Source of the DNA: Nocardia cyriacigeorgica
GTDB taxonomy: Bacteria; Actinomycetota; Actinomycetes; Mycobacteriales; Mycobacteriaceae
Direction: 5' to 3'
Assembly (NCBI RefSeq): GCF_010858045.1
Contig: NZ_JAAGVC010000007.1
Span: 124,001 to 188,000, forward strand
DNA: 64,000 nucleotides
Shown: piece by piece, positions 33,473 through 43,195 of the stretch
How positions within the stretch are numbered: the stretch's first letter is position 1
How the letters are laid out: each line of letters starts with the position of its first letter
The notes under the pieces: model-generated
Seen by the model: the letters and a program-made list of their open reading frames with translations, nothing else
Told to the model about the DNA's origin: nothing
The model's database searches: none
Program-made: the position numbers and the translations under genes

Positions 33473-34957
33473 ATGGTCACCGTCGACCGTGCCGCCGTCG
33501 AAAAAGCCCGCGTGCGTATCGAATCCGAGAATTCGGCATTGATCGAGATCCCGCGCGCGCATCCGATCGATCGGGCATTGAGCCTGATCCCGGCCCGGCG
33601 CCGAGTACTCGCCAACCCACCATCCGGCAGCACCGCGACCGCCGTCGACGGCGATGCCGGGCTGCCGTATCTCGGCCGCGCGCTGCACTACATGCGCTGG
33701 GGTCCGGCCGAAATGATGGATCGTTACCGCCGCTACGGACCGGTCACGCTCAACAGTTCGCTCGGGATGGAGCGGGTGCTGGCCGCCGGCCCGGAAGCCA
33801 TCGATGAGGTGCTCGGCCGGCGTCGCCGCGATTTCGGCCAGGGCTGGGACTATTTCATCGGCCCGTTCTTCCGGCGCGGATTGCTGCTGCTGGAATTCGA
33901 CGAGCACATGTTCCATCGCCGGATCATGCAGCAGGCCTTCACCAGAGAACGGCTGGAGGCGCATCTGGCCGCGCTGACGCCGGTGGTCCGCGAGGTGGTC
34001 GACCGCTGGGTGCCGCCCGGCCGCGGCGCCAGTCGCACGGTCAAACTGTTTCCCACCATCAAGGAACTGACTCTCGATATCGCCGGCGAGACGTTCATGG
34101 CCGCCGATGTCGGCCCGCAGCGGCGCCGGCTCACCGAGGCGTTCGTAGACTGCACGCACGCGGGCCTGGCCATCGTGCGCCATCCCATGCCGGGCGGCCG
34201 CTGGCGGGCCGGGCTACGCGGGCGCAAGGTGCTCGAGGAGTACTTCACGGCGATGTTGCCGCAGAAGCGGCGCAGCGAGGAGGCCGATTTCTTCTCCGGC
34301 CTGTGCCATGCCCGCGATGCCGACGGCTCGGTGTTCAGCGACGCCGACGTGGTCAATCACATGATCTTCCTGATCATGGCCGCCCACGACACCACCACGA
34401 CCACCGCCACCGCGGTGGCCTACTACCTCGGCAAACATCCCGATTGGCAGCAGCGGGTGCGGGAGGAGGTCAGGGCGGCCGATCGTGCCGGCGCCCCGCC
34501 GACCATCGCCGAACTCGAGCGCATGCGCGATCTGGATCTGGTGGTGAAGGAAAGCCTGCGGTTGATGCCGCCGGTGCCGGGGCTGGTGCGGCGCGCGGTG
34601 CGCGATACCGAGATCTGCGGGCACTACATTCCCGCCGGCACCCCGGTCGATCTGGCCTACCAGGTGAATCACCTGCTGCCGGAACTGTGGACCAGCCCGG
34701 AGGTCTTCGATCCGGAGCGTTTCAGCGAAGCGCGGCGCGAGGACAAATCGCATCGGCTGGCCTGGATGCCGTTCGGTGCTGGCTCGCACAAGTGCATCGG
34801 CATGCACTTCGGCACGTTCGAGGTGAAGACGGTGATCGCGGCACTGGTGCGCGACTACGAGTGGTCCATCCCCGAGCCGTACCGCATGCCGTGGGGTTTC
34901 ACCACGATTCCGTTCCCCCGCGATGACGCGCCGATGCGGTTGCGGCGCATCAACTGA
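33473..34957 (+). CDS. cytochrome P450, CYP136-like
   Basis: 494 aa. The I-helix motif is AAHDTTTTT, the K-helix ExxR lies in VVKESLRLMPP and the heme loop is FGAGSHKCIG with the thiolate Cys about residue 443. The segment GPFFRRGLLLLEFDEHMFHR and following RRIMQQAF strongly resemble mycobacterial CYP136. Substrate unknown; probably a hydrophobic sterol or lipid. ATG 33473 is chosen for GGGAGG six bases upstream over ATG 33443. No ferredoxin partner is adjacent. Confidence 0.9.
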   Translation: MVTVDRAAVEKARVRIESENSALIEIPRAHPIDRALSLIPARRRVLANPPSGSTATAVDGDAGLPYLGRALHYMRWGPAEMMDRYRRYGPVTLNSSLGMERVLAAGPEAIDEVLGRRRRDFGQGWDYFIGPFFRRGLLLLEFDEHMFHRRIMQQAFTRERLEAHLAALTPVVREVVDRWVPPGRGASRTVKLFPTIKELTLDIAGETFMAADVGPQRRRLTEAFVDCTHAGLAIVRHPMPGGRWRAGLRGRKVLEEYFTAMLPQKRRSEEADFFSGLCHARDADGSVFSDADVVNHMIFLIMAAHDTTTTTATAVAYYLGKHPDWQQRVREEVRAADRAGAPPTIAELERMRDLDLVVKESLRLMPPVPGLVRRAVRDTEICGHYIPAGTPVDLAYQVNHLLPELWTSPEVFDPERFSEARREDKSHRLAWMPFGAGSHKCIGMHFGTFEVKTVIAALVRDYEWSIPEPYRMPWGFTTIPFPRDDAPMRLRRIN

Positions 34958-34961
34958 CCGG

Positions 34962-34993
34962 TCCGGCTCCGAGTGACCGCACCCGGAGCCGGA
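34962..34993. terminator. hairpin between convergent P450 and beta-lactamase-like genes
   Basis: Perfect 10-bp stem TCCGGCTCCG / CGGAGCCGGA with a 12-nt loop, starting 5 bp after the P450 stop. Confidence 0.75.
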
Positions 34994-35000
34994 TCATGGC

Positions 35001-35903
35001 TCAGCGTCCGGCCAGCAGCATCTCGGCGATCTTGGTGTCGGTGTCGGCGCCGTCGGTGTATCCGCCCTGATCGCCCATCGAGGTCATGATCGACAAGGTG
35101 TAGCGCTCACCGGGGCCGGCGAAGCCGACGGAGTTGACCACCCAGCCGCCCTGCTCGGCCGACCAGCCGTTCTTCAGGCCCGGCCGCATCGCGGCACCGG
35201 CGCCCCACACACCCCAGTGCTGGTTCATGTCGACCTTGCGCATGCGGTCGATCAGGTAGTTGCGGTCGTCGGGGTGCATCCGGTCCAGCACATGCGACAT
35301 CAGCCGGTCCAGATCGGCGGCGGTGCACTTCTGGAACGACCAGTCGGGGAACAGCGCGGTGCTGGTGGGCTGCGGAACGAGGCCGGTCATGCCGTTGGCG
35401 CGGAAGGCGTTGTTGTAGGCCATCCGGTCCAGGCCCGCGTACTTGTTCCACAGCACGTCGGTGGCCTGATCGTTGGAGGTGGCCAGCATCGACTCCATCA
35501 GCGAGCGGTCCTCGGGGGAGAGCCCTATGGCGCCGACGCGCGCGCGGTTGAGCAGGTCGGCGGCGATGGCGAGCTTGATGGTGGAAGCCGTCCACACCGA
35601 ATCCTCGGCGTGCTCGTTGGCGTACACGCCGCCGCTCACCCGGTCGCGCAGCACATAGCCGGTGACGCCGGGCCGGTTCTTCAGGTAGGCGTTCACACTG
35701 GCGATCCGGTTGCTCATATCGCAGTCGAAACCGGGCAGGCACGCTTGGCTGTGGGCCAGCGGCGCGGCAGCGGCGGTCGGCAGGATGGCGGGCACACCGG
35801 GAAGCGCGATGGCGGCGGCGGCAAGGACACAGGCGGATGCGGCGACGCGGGGTTTGGCCCCGGTAGCGGCCATGGGGAAACGCACGAGGGACCACATTGG
35901 CAT
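35001..35903 (-). CDS. secreted class-A beta-lactamase-like serine hydrolase
   Basis: About 300 aa. The N-terminus holds a signal peptide (RVAASACVLAAAAIALPGVP, cleavage near AAAAP). SxxK is STIK in VWTASTIKLAIAADLL, the second motif is SND in ATSNDQATD and the third is KNG in GLKNGW, replacing KTG. The motif set fits a beta-lactamase or D,D-peptidase-like domain, but the general-base Glu is not obvious, so true beta-lactam hydrolysis is uncertain. Two Cys (LPGFDC and QKC regions) may form a disulfide. Start ambiguous between 35975, 35903 and 35873. Confidence 0.8.
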   Translation of the reverse strand: MPMWSLVRFPMAATGAKPRVAASACVLAAAAIALPGVPAILPTAAAAPLAHSQACLPGFDCDMSNRIASVNAYLKNRPGVTGYVLRDRVSGGVYANEHAEDSVWTASTIKLAIAADLLNRARVGAIGLSPEDRSLMESMLATSNDQATDVLWNKYAGLDRMAYNNAFRANGMTGLVPQPTSTALFPDWSFQKCTAADLDRLMSHVLDRMHPDDRNYLIDRMRKVDMNQHWGVWGAGAAMRPGLKNGWSAEQGGWVVNSVGFAGPGERYTLSIMTSMGDQGGYTDGADTDTKIAEMLLAGR

Positions 35904-35990
35904 ATCCGTGCGCTCGACGCACGTCTTGAGCTCAGCGGCCACCTGTGCTACGGCAGCGGTGGTCTTGTGTGGCAAGAACTTTCGCGCGGA

Positions 35991-36197
35991 TCAGCGGTGC
36001 TGCACCTGCCGCGCCGCGGTGGCGCCCTCGTTGAGGCGATGGCAGTGCTCGAAGGCCTCGGCGTGCTGATCGCGCGGCCACGAGTGTAGAACGACGGTGC
36101 GCCCGTAGCAGCGCGAATTGACGAGCTCCCAGCGGTCGCCGATGCGGCGGACAGTGAAGCCGCCTCTCGGTACCAGGGGAATCACCATCGCATCCAT
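35991..36197 (-). CDS. small hypothetical protein
   Basis: 68 aa (or 65 from ATG 36188). GGFTVRRIGDRWELVNSRCY and GRTVVLHSWPRDQHAEAFEH look like a compact alpha/beta domain; I associate no named family. It is upstream of the beta-lactamase-like gene on the same strand. The 263 bp to the recC start contain no further gene and presumably the divergent promoters. Confidence 0.5.
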   Translation of the reverse strand: MDAMVIPLVPRGGFTVRRIGDRWELVNSRCYGRTVVLHSWPRDQHAEAFEHCHRLNEGATAARQVQHR

Positions 36198-36460
36198 GAA
36201 ACGCGAACCAGCCTTTCGGTGCAGTCTCCCGTTCCTCCCCGGGGAAGGACTGTGGCACAGCCCCCGCCGGATGCCAGGACGACACGGCCGAATATCGATC
36301 GGGTGTGTGGCCTATGTCACGTGGGGTGCGATGGGCCGCTGCGGTTGCGCGTCGGTCGCTGGGCGTATAACGAGAGCACGAAGCGCCGAGGTGCTCGACC
36401 CGGGGCCGGTGAGGATGGCCGGGTGTGCCGAGGCGGACCGCATCGGAGGAAAGGGCGCGC

Positions 36461-39400
36461 ATGCCGCTGCACATCCATCGCGGCGAACGCGCCGACGCGC
36501 TGGCCGACGGCTTGGCCGCGCTGCTGGCGCAGCCGCTGCCCGATCCATTCGCCACCGAAGTGGTCGCGGTGCCGGCCAAGGGGGTGGAACGGTGGCTGAC
36601 GCAGCGGCTTTCGGGTGTGCTCGGAGTTTCCGCGGCGGCCTCCGGCGACGGCATCGCGGCCAATATCGAATTTCCCTCTCCCGCCGCGCTGGTGGCCGAG
36701 GCGCTGGCCGCCGCGGGCGGGGTGGCGCCCGCCGATGATCCGTGGGCGCACGACCGCGTGGTGTGGACGTTGCTGCGGGTGATCGATACGTCGGTGACCG
36801 AGCCCTGGTGTGCGGTGCTGGCCCGCCACCTCGGTCTGCGCGACGGCGAATCCAGCCATCGGGCCGGGCGCCGCTACGCCACGGCCGCGCACCTGGCGGC
36901 CCTGTTCGACAGTTACGGCGCGCAACGTCCGCAGCTCATCAACGACTGGGCGGCCGGTGCCGACACCGACGGGGCGGGATCGCAGGTGCCGGAGGATCTG
37001 CGCTGGCAGCCGCAGCTGTGGCGCTGCCTGCGCGCCGAGATCGGCACGCCGAGCCCGGCCGAGCGGCTCGCGCCCGCCTGCGCGGTGCTGCGCGCCGAAC
37101 CAGGCATCGTGGCGCTGCCGGAGCGGGTGTCGCTGTTCGGTCCCACCCGGTTGCCCGCCGATCAGCTCGCGGTGCTCGCGGCGCTGGCCGAGGGCCGCGA
37201 GGTGCACCTGTGGCTGACGCATCCGAGCCTGGCGATGTGGGACACGATCGGCGGCATCGCCCCGGCGCGCACCAGGGCCGAGGACCGGACCGCGGCCGCC
37301 GTGCACCACCCATTGCTCACGGGCCTGGCTCGCGATGTGCGCGAATTGCAGCAGCGGTTGCCTGCCGCGGCCACCGACCGGCACGAGGGCGGTGGGGCGC
37401 CGGCGACCGACCGGCCGAGCCTGCTGCACGCGTTGCAGGACGGGATCCGCGCCGACCGCTGGCCCGTGACTCCCGCCGTCGCCGATGGCACCGTCGAGGT
37501 GCACGCCTGTCACGGCCCGGCCCGGCAGGTCGAGGTGCTGCGCGATTGCCTGCTCGCCATGTTCGCCGCCGATCCCACCCTCGAGCCGCGCGATGTGCTG
37601 ATCATGTGCCCGGAGGTGGAGGCGTACGCTCCGCTGGTGCGGGCGGCATTCGGGCAGAAGATTGCGGGATCGGTTGAGCCGGTGGGGGATTCGGGTCGCC
37701 CCGGACATCCGGCGCATCGGTTGCGGGTGCGGTTGGCCGATCGTGGACGGGCGGTCACCAATCCGCTGCTCGGGGTGATCTCGGTGCTGCTCGAACTGGC
37801 CGACGGGCGCGTCACCGTCACCCAGGTGCTGGATCTGGCCGCCTCCGAAACCGTGCGCCGCCGTTGCGGTTTCGATGACGACGATATCGAGCGGCTGCGC
37901 GAATGGGCCGCCGAGACCGGCGCGCGCTGGGGCATCGGGCAGCGGCAGCGCCAGAGCTTCGGGCTGGCCGGTTTCCAGCAGAACACCCTCAACAGCGCGG
38001 TCGACCGGATCCTGCTCGGCGTCACCGCAGGCGAGAGCTCCGAGGACTGGCTCGACCTCGCGCTGCCGCTGGACGATGTGGACAGCAACGACGTCGACCT
38101 CGCGGGCCGCTTCGCCGAATTCGTCGACCGGCTCGCCGTCGCGCTCCGCGATCTGCGCGGCCCCCGACCGGCCGACGACTGGGCCGCCGCGCTGGCCCGC
38201 TCCCTGGATCTGCTGACCGACGTCCCCGAGTCCCAGGCCTGGATCCGCACCGAGGCCCGCCGCGAACTCGCCGCCGCGCTCGCCTTCGCCGGTGCGGTGC
38301 CGCTACGGCTGGCCGACGTCGAGGTGCTGTTGGCCGGACGCCTGGCGGCGCGCCCGACCCGGGCCAACTTCCGCACCGGCGAACTGACGGTGTGCACGAT
38401 GGTGCCGATGCGGTCGGTGCCGCACCGGGTGGTGGTGCTGCTCGGCCTCGACGACGATGTGTTCCCGCGTGCGGGCGGCGTGGACGGTGACGATGTACTC
38501 GCCCGCAACCCACTGCTCGGCGAGCGTGATCACCGCGCCGAGGACCGTCAACTGCTGCTGGACGCGATCATGGCCGCCGGTGAGCGGCTGGTGCTGCTGC
38601 ACACCGCGTCCGATCCGGTCTCCGGTACGCATCGGCCACCGGCCATTCCGGTGGCCGAACTCCTGGACGTGTTGCGCGCGCACGTCGGGCCCGCGGGCAT
38701 GGCGGAGGTGGTGACCCGCCATCCCCTGCAGTCGTTCGACCGCCGCAATTTCCATGCCGAGCGCCCGTTCAGCTTCGATACCGTGGCGTTGGCCGGTGCC
38801 AGGGCGGCGGGTGGAAAGCCGCGGCCGCGTCCGCCGTTTCTGCCCGAGCCGCTGCCGCCGGCCGCGCCGGTGGATATCGGGTTGGCCGAATTGCTGTCGT
38901 TCGCCGAACATCCGGTGCGCGCGTTCCTGTGGCAGCGCCTGGGTCTGCGGGTGCCCGACCAGGAAGACGACATCGCCGACCGGCTGCCCATCGAGCTGGA
39001 CGGCCTGGCGAAATGGGATCTCGGCGAACGGATGCTGGCCGCTCGGCTCACCGGCGCCGATCCGGCCGGGCTGCGGGCTGCGGAATGGCGGCGCGGCACG
39101 CTGCCGCCGTTCGGTCTCGGCGGCGCCGTGCTGGACGAGGTGGAACACACCGTCGACACCCTGGTGCGGATCGCGCAACCGGAGTACGAGCGGCCCGCGC
39201 GGGCGGTCGACATCGCGCTCGATCTCGGCGGTGGACGCCGGTTGACCGGGACGGTGCCCGAAGTACGCGGTGACACCCTGGTGCGCACCACCTACTCCCG
39301 GCTCGCGCCCAAGCACCGGATCACGGCGTGGGTGTCGCTGCTGGCGCTGGCCGCCGGCGAGGACCGGCCCTGGCGGGCGGTGACCATCGGCCGGGGCCAA

Positions 39401-39808
39401 TTCCGCCGTCCCGCATGGCGTTCGGAGTTGACCGCGCCGTCGGCTCCGGAAGCGCTGACCATCCTGCGCGAGTTGGTCGCCCTGCGTGATGCCGGCCTCA
39501 CCGAGCCGTTGCCGATCGCCACCGCGGCCACCGCCGCCTACGCCGAGCGCCGGTTCCGGGGCGGCACGGTGGAGGAGGCGCTGGCTGCCGCCGAACGCGA
39601 ATTCCTCGGCGGGCCCAACGGTCCCGGCCCGTACGGTGAGCACACCGACCGTCATCTGCGCTACATCTGGGGCTCGGCGCCGCGCCTGGAGGACCTCACG
39701 GCGGCGCCCGCTCCGCCTGGGGAACCGAGTGAGAGCACCCGCTTCGGTGCGTTGTCGCGCCGGTTGTGGGCGCCGCTGCTGCGGGCCGAGGAACAGGGGC
39801 AGCCGTGA
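36461..39808 (+). CDS. recC: exodeoxyribonuclease V subunit gamma (RecC)
   Basis: 1115 aa, the expected RecC length. MPLHIHRGERADALADGLAA then VVAVPAKGVERWLTQRLSGV is the family start; RVSLFGPTRLPADQLAVLAA and ADPTLEPRDVLIMCPEVEAY follow; VVLLGLDDDVFPRAGG is a conserved late motif and the inactive nuclease-like fold ends the protein. RecC splits DNA strands and recognises Chi-like sites within RecBCD. GGAGGA precedes the ATG at 36461. It overlaps recB by 4 bp. Confidence 0.95.
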   Translation: MPLHIHRGERADALADGLAALLAQPLPDPFATEVVAVPAKGVERWLTQRLSGVLGVSAAASGDGIAANIEFPSPAALVAEALAAAGGVAPADDPWAHDRVVWTLLRVIDTSVTEPWCAVLARHLGLRDGESSHRAGRRYATAAHLAALFDSYGAQRPQLINDWAAGADTDGAGSQVPEDLRWQPQLWRCLRAEIGTPSPAERLAPACAVLRAEPGIVALPERVSLFGPTRLPADQLAVLAALAEGREVHLWLTHPSLAMWDTIGGIAPARTRAEDRTAAAVHHPLLTGLARDVRELQQRLPAAATDRHEGGGAPATDRPSLLHALQDGIRADRWPVTPAVADGTVEVHACHGPARQVEVLRDCLLAMFAADPTLEPRDVLIMCPEVEAYAPLVRAAFGQKIAGSVEPVGDSGRPGHPAHRLRVRLADRGRAVTNPLLGVISVLLELADGRVTVTQVLDLAASETVRRRCGFDDDDIERLREWAAETGARWGIGQRQRQSFGLAGFQQNTLNSAVDRILLGVTAGESSEDWLDLALPLDDVDSNDVDLAGRFAEFVDRLAVALRDLRGPRPADDWAAALARSLDLLTDVPESQAWIRTEARRELAAALAFAGAVPLRLADVEVLLAGRLAARPTRANFRTGELTVCTMVPMRSVPHRVVVLLGLDDDVFPRAGGVDGDDVLARNPLLGERDHRAEDRQLLLDAIMAAGERLVLLHTASDPVSGTHRPPAIPVAELLDVLRAHVGPAGMAEVVTRHPLQSFDRRNFHAERPFSFDTVALAGARAAGGKPRPRPPFLPEPLPPAAPVDIGLAELLSFAEHPVRAFLWQRLGLRVPDQEDDIADRLPIELDGLAKWDLGERMLAARLTGADPAGLRAAEWRRGTLPPFGLGGAVLDEVEHTVDTLVRIAQPEYERPARAVDIALDLGGGRRLTGTVPEVRGDTLVRTTYSRLAPKHRITAWVSLLALAAGEDRPWRAVTIGRGQFRRPAWRSELTAPSAPEALTILRELVALRDAGLTEPLPIATAATAAYAERRFRGGTVEEALAAAEREFLGGPNGPGPYGEHTDRHLRYIWGSAPRLEDLTAAPAPPGEPSESTRFGALSRRLWAPLLRAEEQGQP

Positions 39809-42800
39809 CCATTCACACTCCGTCCGCTGCCGCGCCGTCGCTGGACACCGCCTTCGATCCGGTCGGCCCGCTGCCCACCGGCACCACGGTGCTCGAGGCC
39901 AGCGCGGGGACCGGTAAGACCTACGCGATCGTCGGGCTCGCGGTCCGCTATGTCGCCGAGGCCGGGATCGATATCTCGCAGCTGCTGCTGGTGACCTTCA
40001 GCCGCGCCGCCACTCAGGAACTGCGCGAACGCACCAGGAATCGCTTCGTCGGGGTCGCGGCGGCCCTGGCCGACCCGGTGGCCGCGCGCGCGAGCGGGGA
40101 CGAGCTGGTCGAGTACCTCGCCGCCGCCGACGAGGACGAGGTCTGGCGCCGCCGGGCCCGGCTGCTGGCGGCACTGTCGGATTTCGACGCCGGCGCCATC
40201 GCGACCACGCACAGTTTCTGTCAGCGCATGCTCGACGAGCTGGGCCTGGCGGGTGAACACGATATGCGCTCGCGGCTGGTCGAGAACGTCGACGAGCTGG
40301 CCGAGACCGTCGCCGACGATCTGTACCTGCACCGCTACGCACGCACCGCACCGCCGTTCACCATCAAAGAGGCGCATACGCTTGCCCTGGCCGCGGTCCG
40401 GGACCGGCACGCCCGGCTGGCCCCCGACACCGACGACCTGGCCGGGGAGCGCGTCGCATTCGCCCTGGCGGTGCGCGCCGAGACCGAGCGCCGCAAACGC
40501 CTCGCGGGACTGCGTGATTTCGACGACCTGCTGGTGCTGTTACACGAGGTGCTGACCGATCCCGAGCACGGCCGTCGCGCGTGCCTGCGGATCCGGGACC
40601 GGTTCCGGGTGGCCCTGGTCGACGAATTCCAGGACACCGACCCGTTGCAGTGGGACATCCTGCGCCGCGTCTTCCACGGCCACACCACGATGGTGCTGGT
40701 CGGCGACCCCAAACAAGCCATCTACGCCTTCCGCGGTGCCGAGGTACTGAGCTACCTCGACGCCGTCGGCCATGCCGAGACCCGCAGAGAACTGACGGTG
40801 AACTGGCGCAGTGATGCCGGTCTGCTCGCCGCCGTCGACCAGGTGATGGGCGGCGCGGCACTCGGCCACCACGCCATCACCGTCTATCCGGTGGCTCCGA
40901 CCCGGCCGTGGTCGCGGCTGTCCGGGCCCCACCAGGACCCCACGCCCTTCCGGTTGCGGGTGCTGCCGCGCACCGGCGCCGGACCGCTGAACAAGACCGG
41001 ATTCCCGACCGTTGGCCGGATGCGAGCCAAGGTCGCCACCGATCTGGCGGCCGATATCGTTCGGTTGCTGGAATCGGGGACGACGATCGACGCGGCCGGC
41101 GGGCACGCGGAGCCGCGGCCGATCGACCCGGGAGATATCGCGGTGCTGGTGCGCACCCGTTCCCAGATCGACGTCGTGCGCGAGGCCTTGGACCGGGTCG
41201 GTGTCGCCTCGGTGCTGGCGGGCGGTACCAGCGTCTTCGCGACCGAGAGCGCCACCGACTGGTTGTGGGTGATGCGTGCCCTCGAACAACCGCATCGCAG
41301 TGACCGGGTGCGACTTGCGGCCTGCACGCCGTTGCTCGGCGTCACCGCCGCCGAGATCGACAGTGGGGGAGCGGATCTGGTCGGGCGGGTCAGCGCGCAG
41401 TTGCGCGAAGCCGCCCGGTTGTTCACCCGAGCCGGGTTCGCGGCGGTCTTCGAGAAGCTGTCCGCGGAGTCCGAGCTGGCGCCGCGCCTGCTCGGCATCG
41501 AGAACGGCGAACGCAGGCTCACCGATCTGCGCCATATCGCCCAGCTGCTCGATCAGCTCGCCGTCTCCGAGGGCTACGGCCTGACCGCGCTGACCCGCTG
41601 GCTGGCCGACCGGGTACGCGATCCCGCTTCCGGTGCCGTCACCGATCGCAGCCGGCGGCTCGATCGGGACGCGGCCGCGGTGCAGATCGCCACCGTGCAC
41701 GCCAGTAAGGGGCTCGAATTTCCGGTCGTCTATCTGCCGTTCGCCTGGGACAGCGCGCGGAATCCCAAGGCCGCGACGCTGCTGTTCCACGATGACGAGG
41801 TCCGCGTCCTCGATGTGGGCGGCCCCGACGCACCCGGCTACGTCGAGCGCAAACGCCGCGCCGAGGCCGAGGAATCGGGTGAGGAACTGCGGCTGCTCTA
41901 CGTGGCGCTGACCCGCGCCATGTGTCAGGTGGTGGCGTGGTGGGCGCCCGCGTTCACCACCGACAACGCGCCGTTGCACCGGATGCTGCTCGGCCGTTCC
42001 GGCGGAGCCGAACAGGTCGCGCCGCGGGTGCCGGTTCCGTCGGATACCGCTGTCGCGGAAAGGCTTACGGCGTGGGCCGCCGCTGCCGGACCGGCGGTGG
42101 CGGTGGAGATCGTCGACGGTGAGCAGCAGGTGCAGCCGCGGCGAGTGCAGGTCGAGACGATGACCGGTGAACTCGCCGCCGCCGTCTTCGACCGCACGCT
42201 CGACCAGCAATGGCGGCGCACCTCCTACTCGGCGCTGACCGCCGCCGCGCACGCCGTCGCCCCGGACAGCGAACCCGAGGACGGCCGCGGTCCCGACGAC
42301 GAGCCCACCGGCGTGCCGGTGCTCGCCGCCGAACCCGAAGCGGGTGCGCCGTCGCTGATGAACGAGCTGCCCTACGGCGCCGAGTTCGGCACCCTGGTGC
42401 ACGCGGTGCTGGAGCGGATCGACACCGATGCCGCCGATCTGGCGGCCGAGGTCGCGACGCGTTGCCGGGAGAGCATCGAGGAGATGATGGCCGCCGCCGA
42501 TCCGGGGCTGCTGGCCACCGCGCTGCTGGCGGTGCTGCGCACACCGACCCCCTTCGGCGCCCTCGCCGATATCGCGACCCGGGACCGGTTGTGCGAGCTG
42601 GAATTCGAGTTGCCGCTGGCCGGCGGTGACGAGGCCGGCGAGCACGCCGCGACCCTGCGTGCGATAGCCGCACTGCTACGGGCGCATCTGCCCGCCGCCG
42701 ACGTCTTCGCCACCTACGCCGATCACCTCGAGGCCCTCGACGACAACCCGTTGCGCGGCTACCTGACCGGCAGCATCGACGCGGTGCTGCGCATCGCGGA

Positions 42801-43131
42801 CGGCCGTTTCGTCATCGTCGACTACAAGACCAACCGGCTCGGCACCGGCGAGCTCACCGTCGAGCACTACACCAGGGACCGGATGGCCGCGGAGATGATG
42901 CGTTCGCACTATCCGCTGCAGGCCATGCTGTATTCGGTGGCGTTGCACCGCTATCTGCGGTGGCGGCTGCCCGGATATGAGCCGGCGCGCCATCTCGGCG
43001 GTGCGGCGTACCTGTTCGTGCGCGGCATGATCGGACCGGAGACCCCGCCCGGGCGCGGAGTGTTCGATTGGACTCCGCCGCCGGCATTGATCACCGAGCT
43101 CTCGGACCTGCTGGCAGGCGGTGCGCGGTGA
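39805..43131 (+). CDS. recB: exodeoxyribonuclease V subunit beta (RecB)
   Basis: 1108 aa from GTG 39805 (GTGA overlap with recC). Walker A is EASAGTGKTYAI; LLLVTFSRAATQELRER is motif Ia; LVDEFQDTDPLQWDIL is motif II; TVHASKGLEFPVVYLPF is motif V; LRLLYVALTRA is motif VI. The C-terminal nuclease reads TGSIDAVLRIADGRFVIVDY followed by KTNR, containing the metal-binding Asp residues and Lys. It is the 3'-5' helicase and nuclease of RecBCD, degrading broken ends and loading recombination. Confidence 0.95.
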   Translation: MTIHTPSAAAPSLDTAFDPVGPLPTGTTVLEASAGTGKTYAIVGLAVRYVAEAGIDISQLLLVTFSRAATQELRERTRNRFVGVAAALADPVAARASGDELVEYLAAADEDEVWRRRARLLAALSDFDAGAIATTHSFCQRMLDELGLAGEHDMRSRLVENVDELAETVADDLYLHRYARTAPPFTIKEAHTLALAAVRDRHARLAPDTDDLAGERVAFALAVRAETERRKRLAGLRDFDDLLVLLHEVLTDPEHGRRACLRIRDRFRVALVDEFQDTDPLQWDILRRVFHGHTTMVLVGDPKQAIYAFRGAEVLSYLDAVGHAETRRELTVNWRSDAGLLAAVDQVMGGAALGHHAITVYPVAPTRPWSRLSGPHQDPTPFRLRVLPRTGAGPLNKTGFPTVGRMRAKVATDLAADIVRLLESGTTIDAAGGHAEPRPIDPGDIAVLVRTRSQIDVVREALDRVGVASVLAGGTSVFATESATDWLWVMRALEQPHRSDRVRLAACTPLLGVTAAEIDSGGADLVGRVSAQLREAARLFTRAGFAAVFEKLSAESELAPRLLGIENGERRLTDLRHIAQLLDQLAVSEGYGLTALTRWLADRVRDPASGAVTDRSRRLDRDAAAVQIATVHASKGLEFPVVYLPFAWDSARNPKAATLLFHDDEVRVLDVGGPDAPGYVERKRRAEAEESGEELRLLYVALTRAMCQVVAWWAPAFTTDNAPLHRMLLGRSGGAEQVAPRVPVPSDTAVAERLTAWAAAAGPAVAVEIVDGEQQVQPRRVQVETMTGELAAAVFDRTLDQQWRRTSYSALTAAAHAVAPDSEPEDGRGPDDEPTGVPVLAAEPEAGAPSLMNELPYGAEFGTLVHAVLERIDTDAADLAAEVATRCRESIEEMMAAADPGLLATALLAVLRTPTPFGALADIATRDRLCELEFELPLAGGDEAGEHAATLRAIAALLRAHLPAADVFATYADHLEALDDNPLRGYLTGSIDAVLRIADGRFVIVDYKTNRLGTGELTVEHYTRDRMAAEMMRSHYPLQAMLYSVALHRYLRWRLPGYEPARHLGGAAYLFVRGMIGPETPPGRGVFDWTPPPALITELSDLLAGGAR

Positions 43132-43195
43132 GTGCGCGAGCATTCTGTGCTGCCCGAACCGGACATGCCGCAGGGCCGATGCGGGAGGTGCCGCA

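Noticed and set aside
40540..42645. 700-codon open reverse frame inside recB
   Set aside because: It lies fully opposite an unmistakable RecB and its protein has no recognisable motif; long antisense frames are expected at this GC content.
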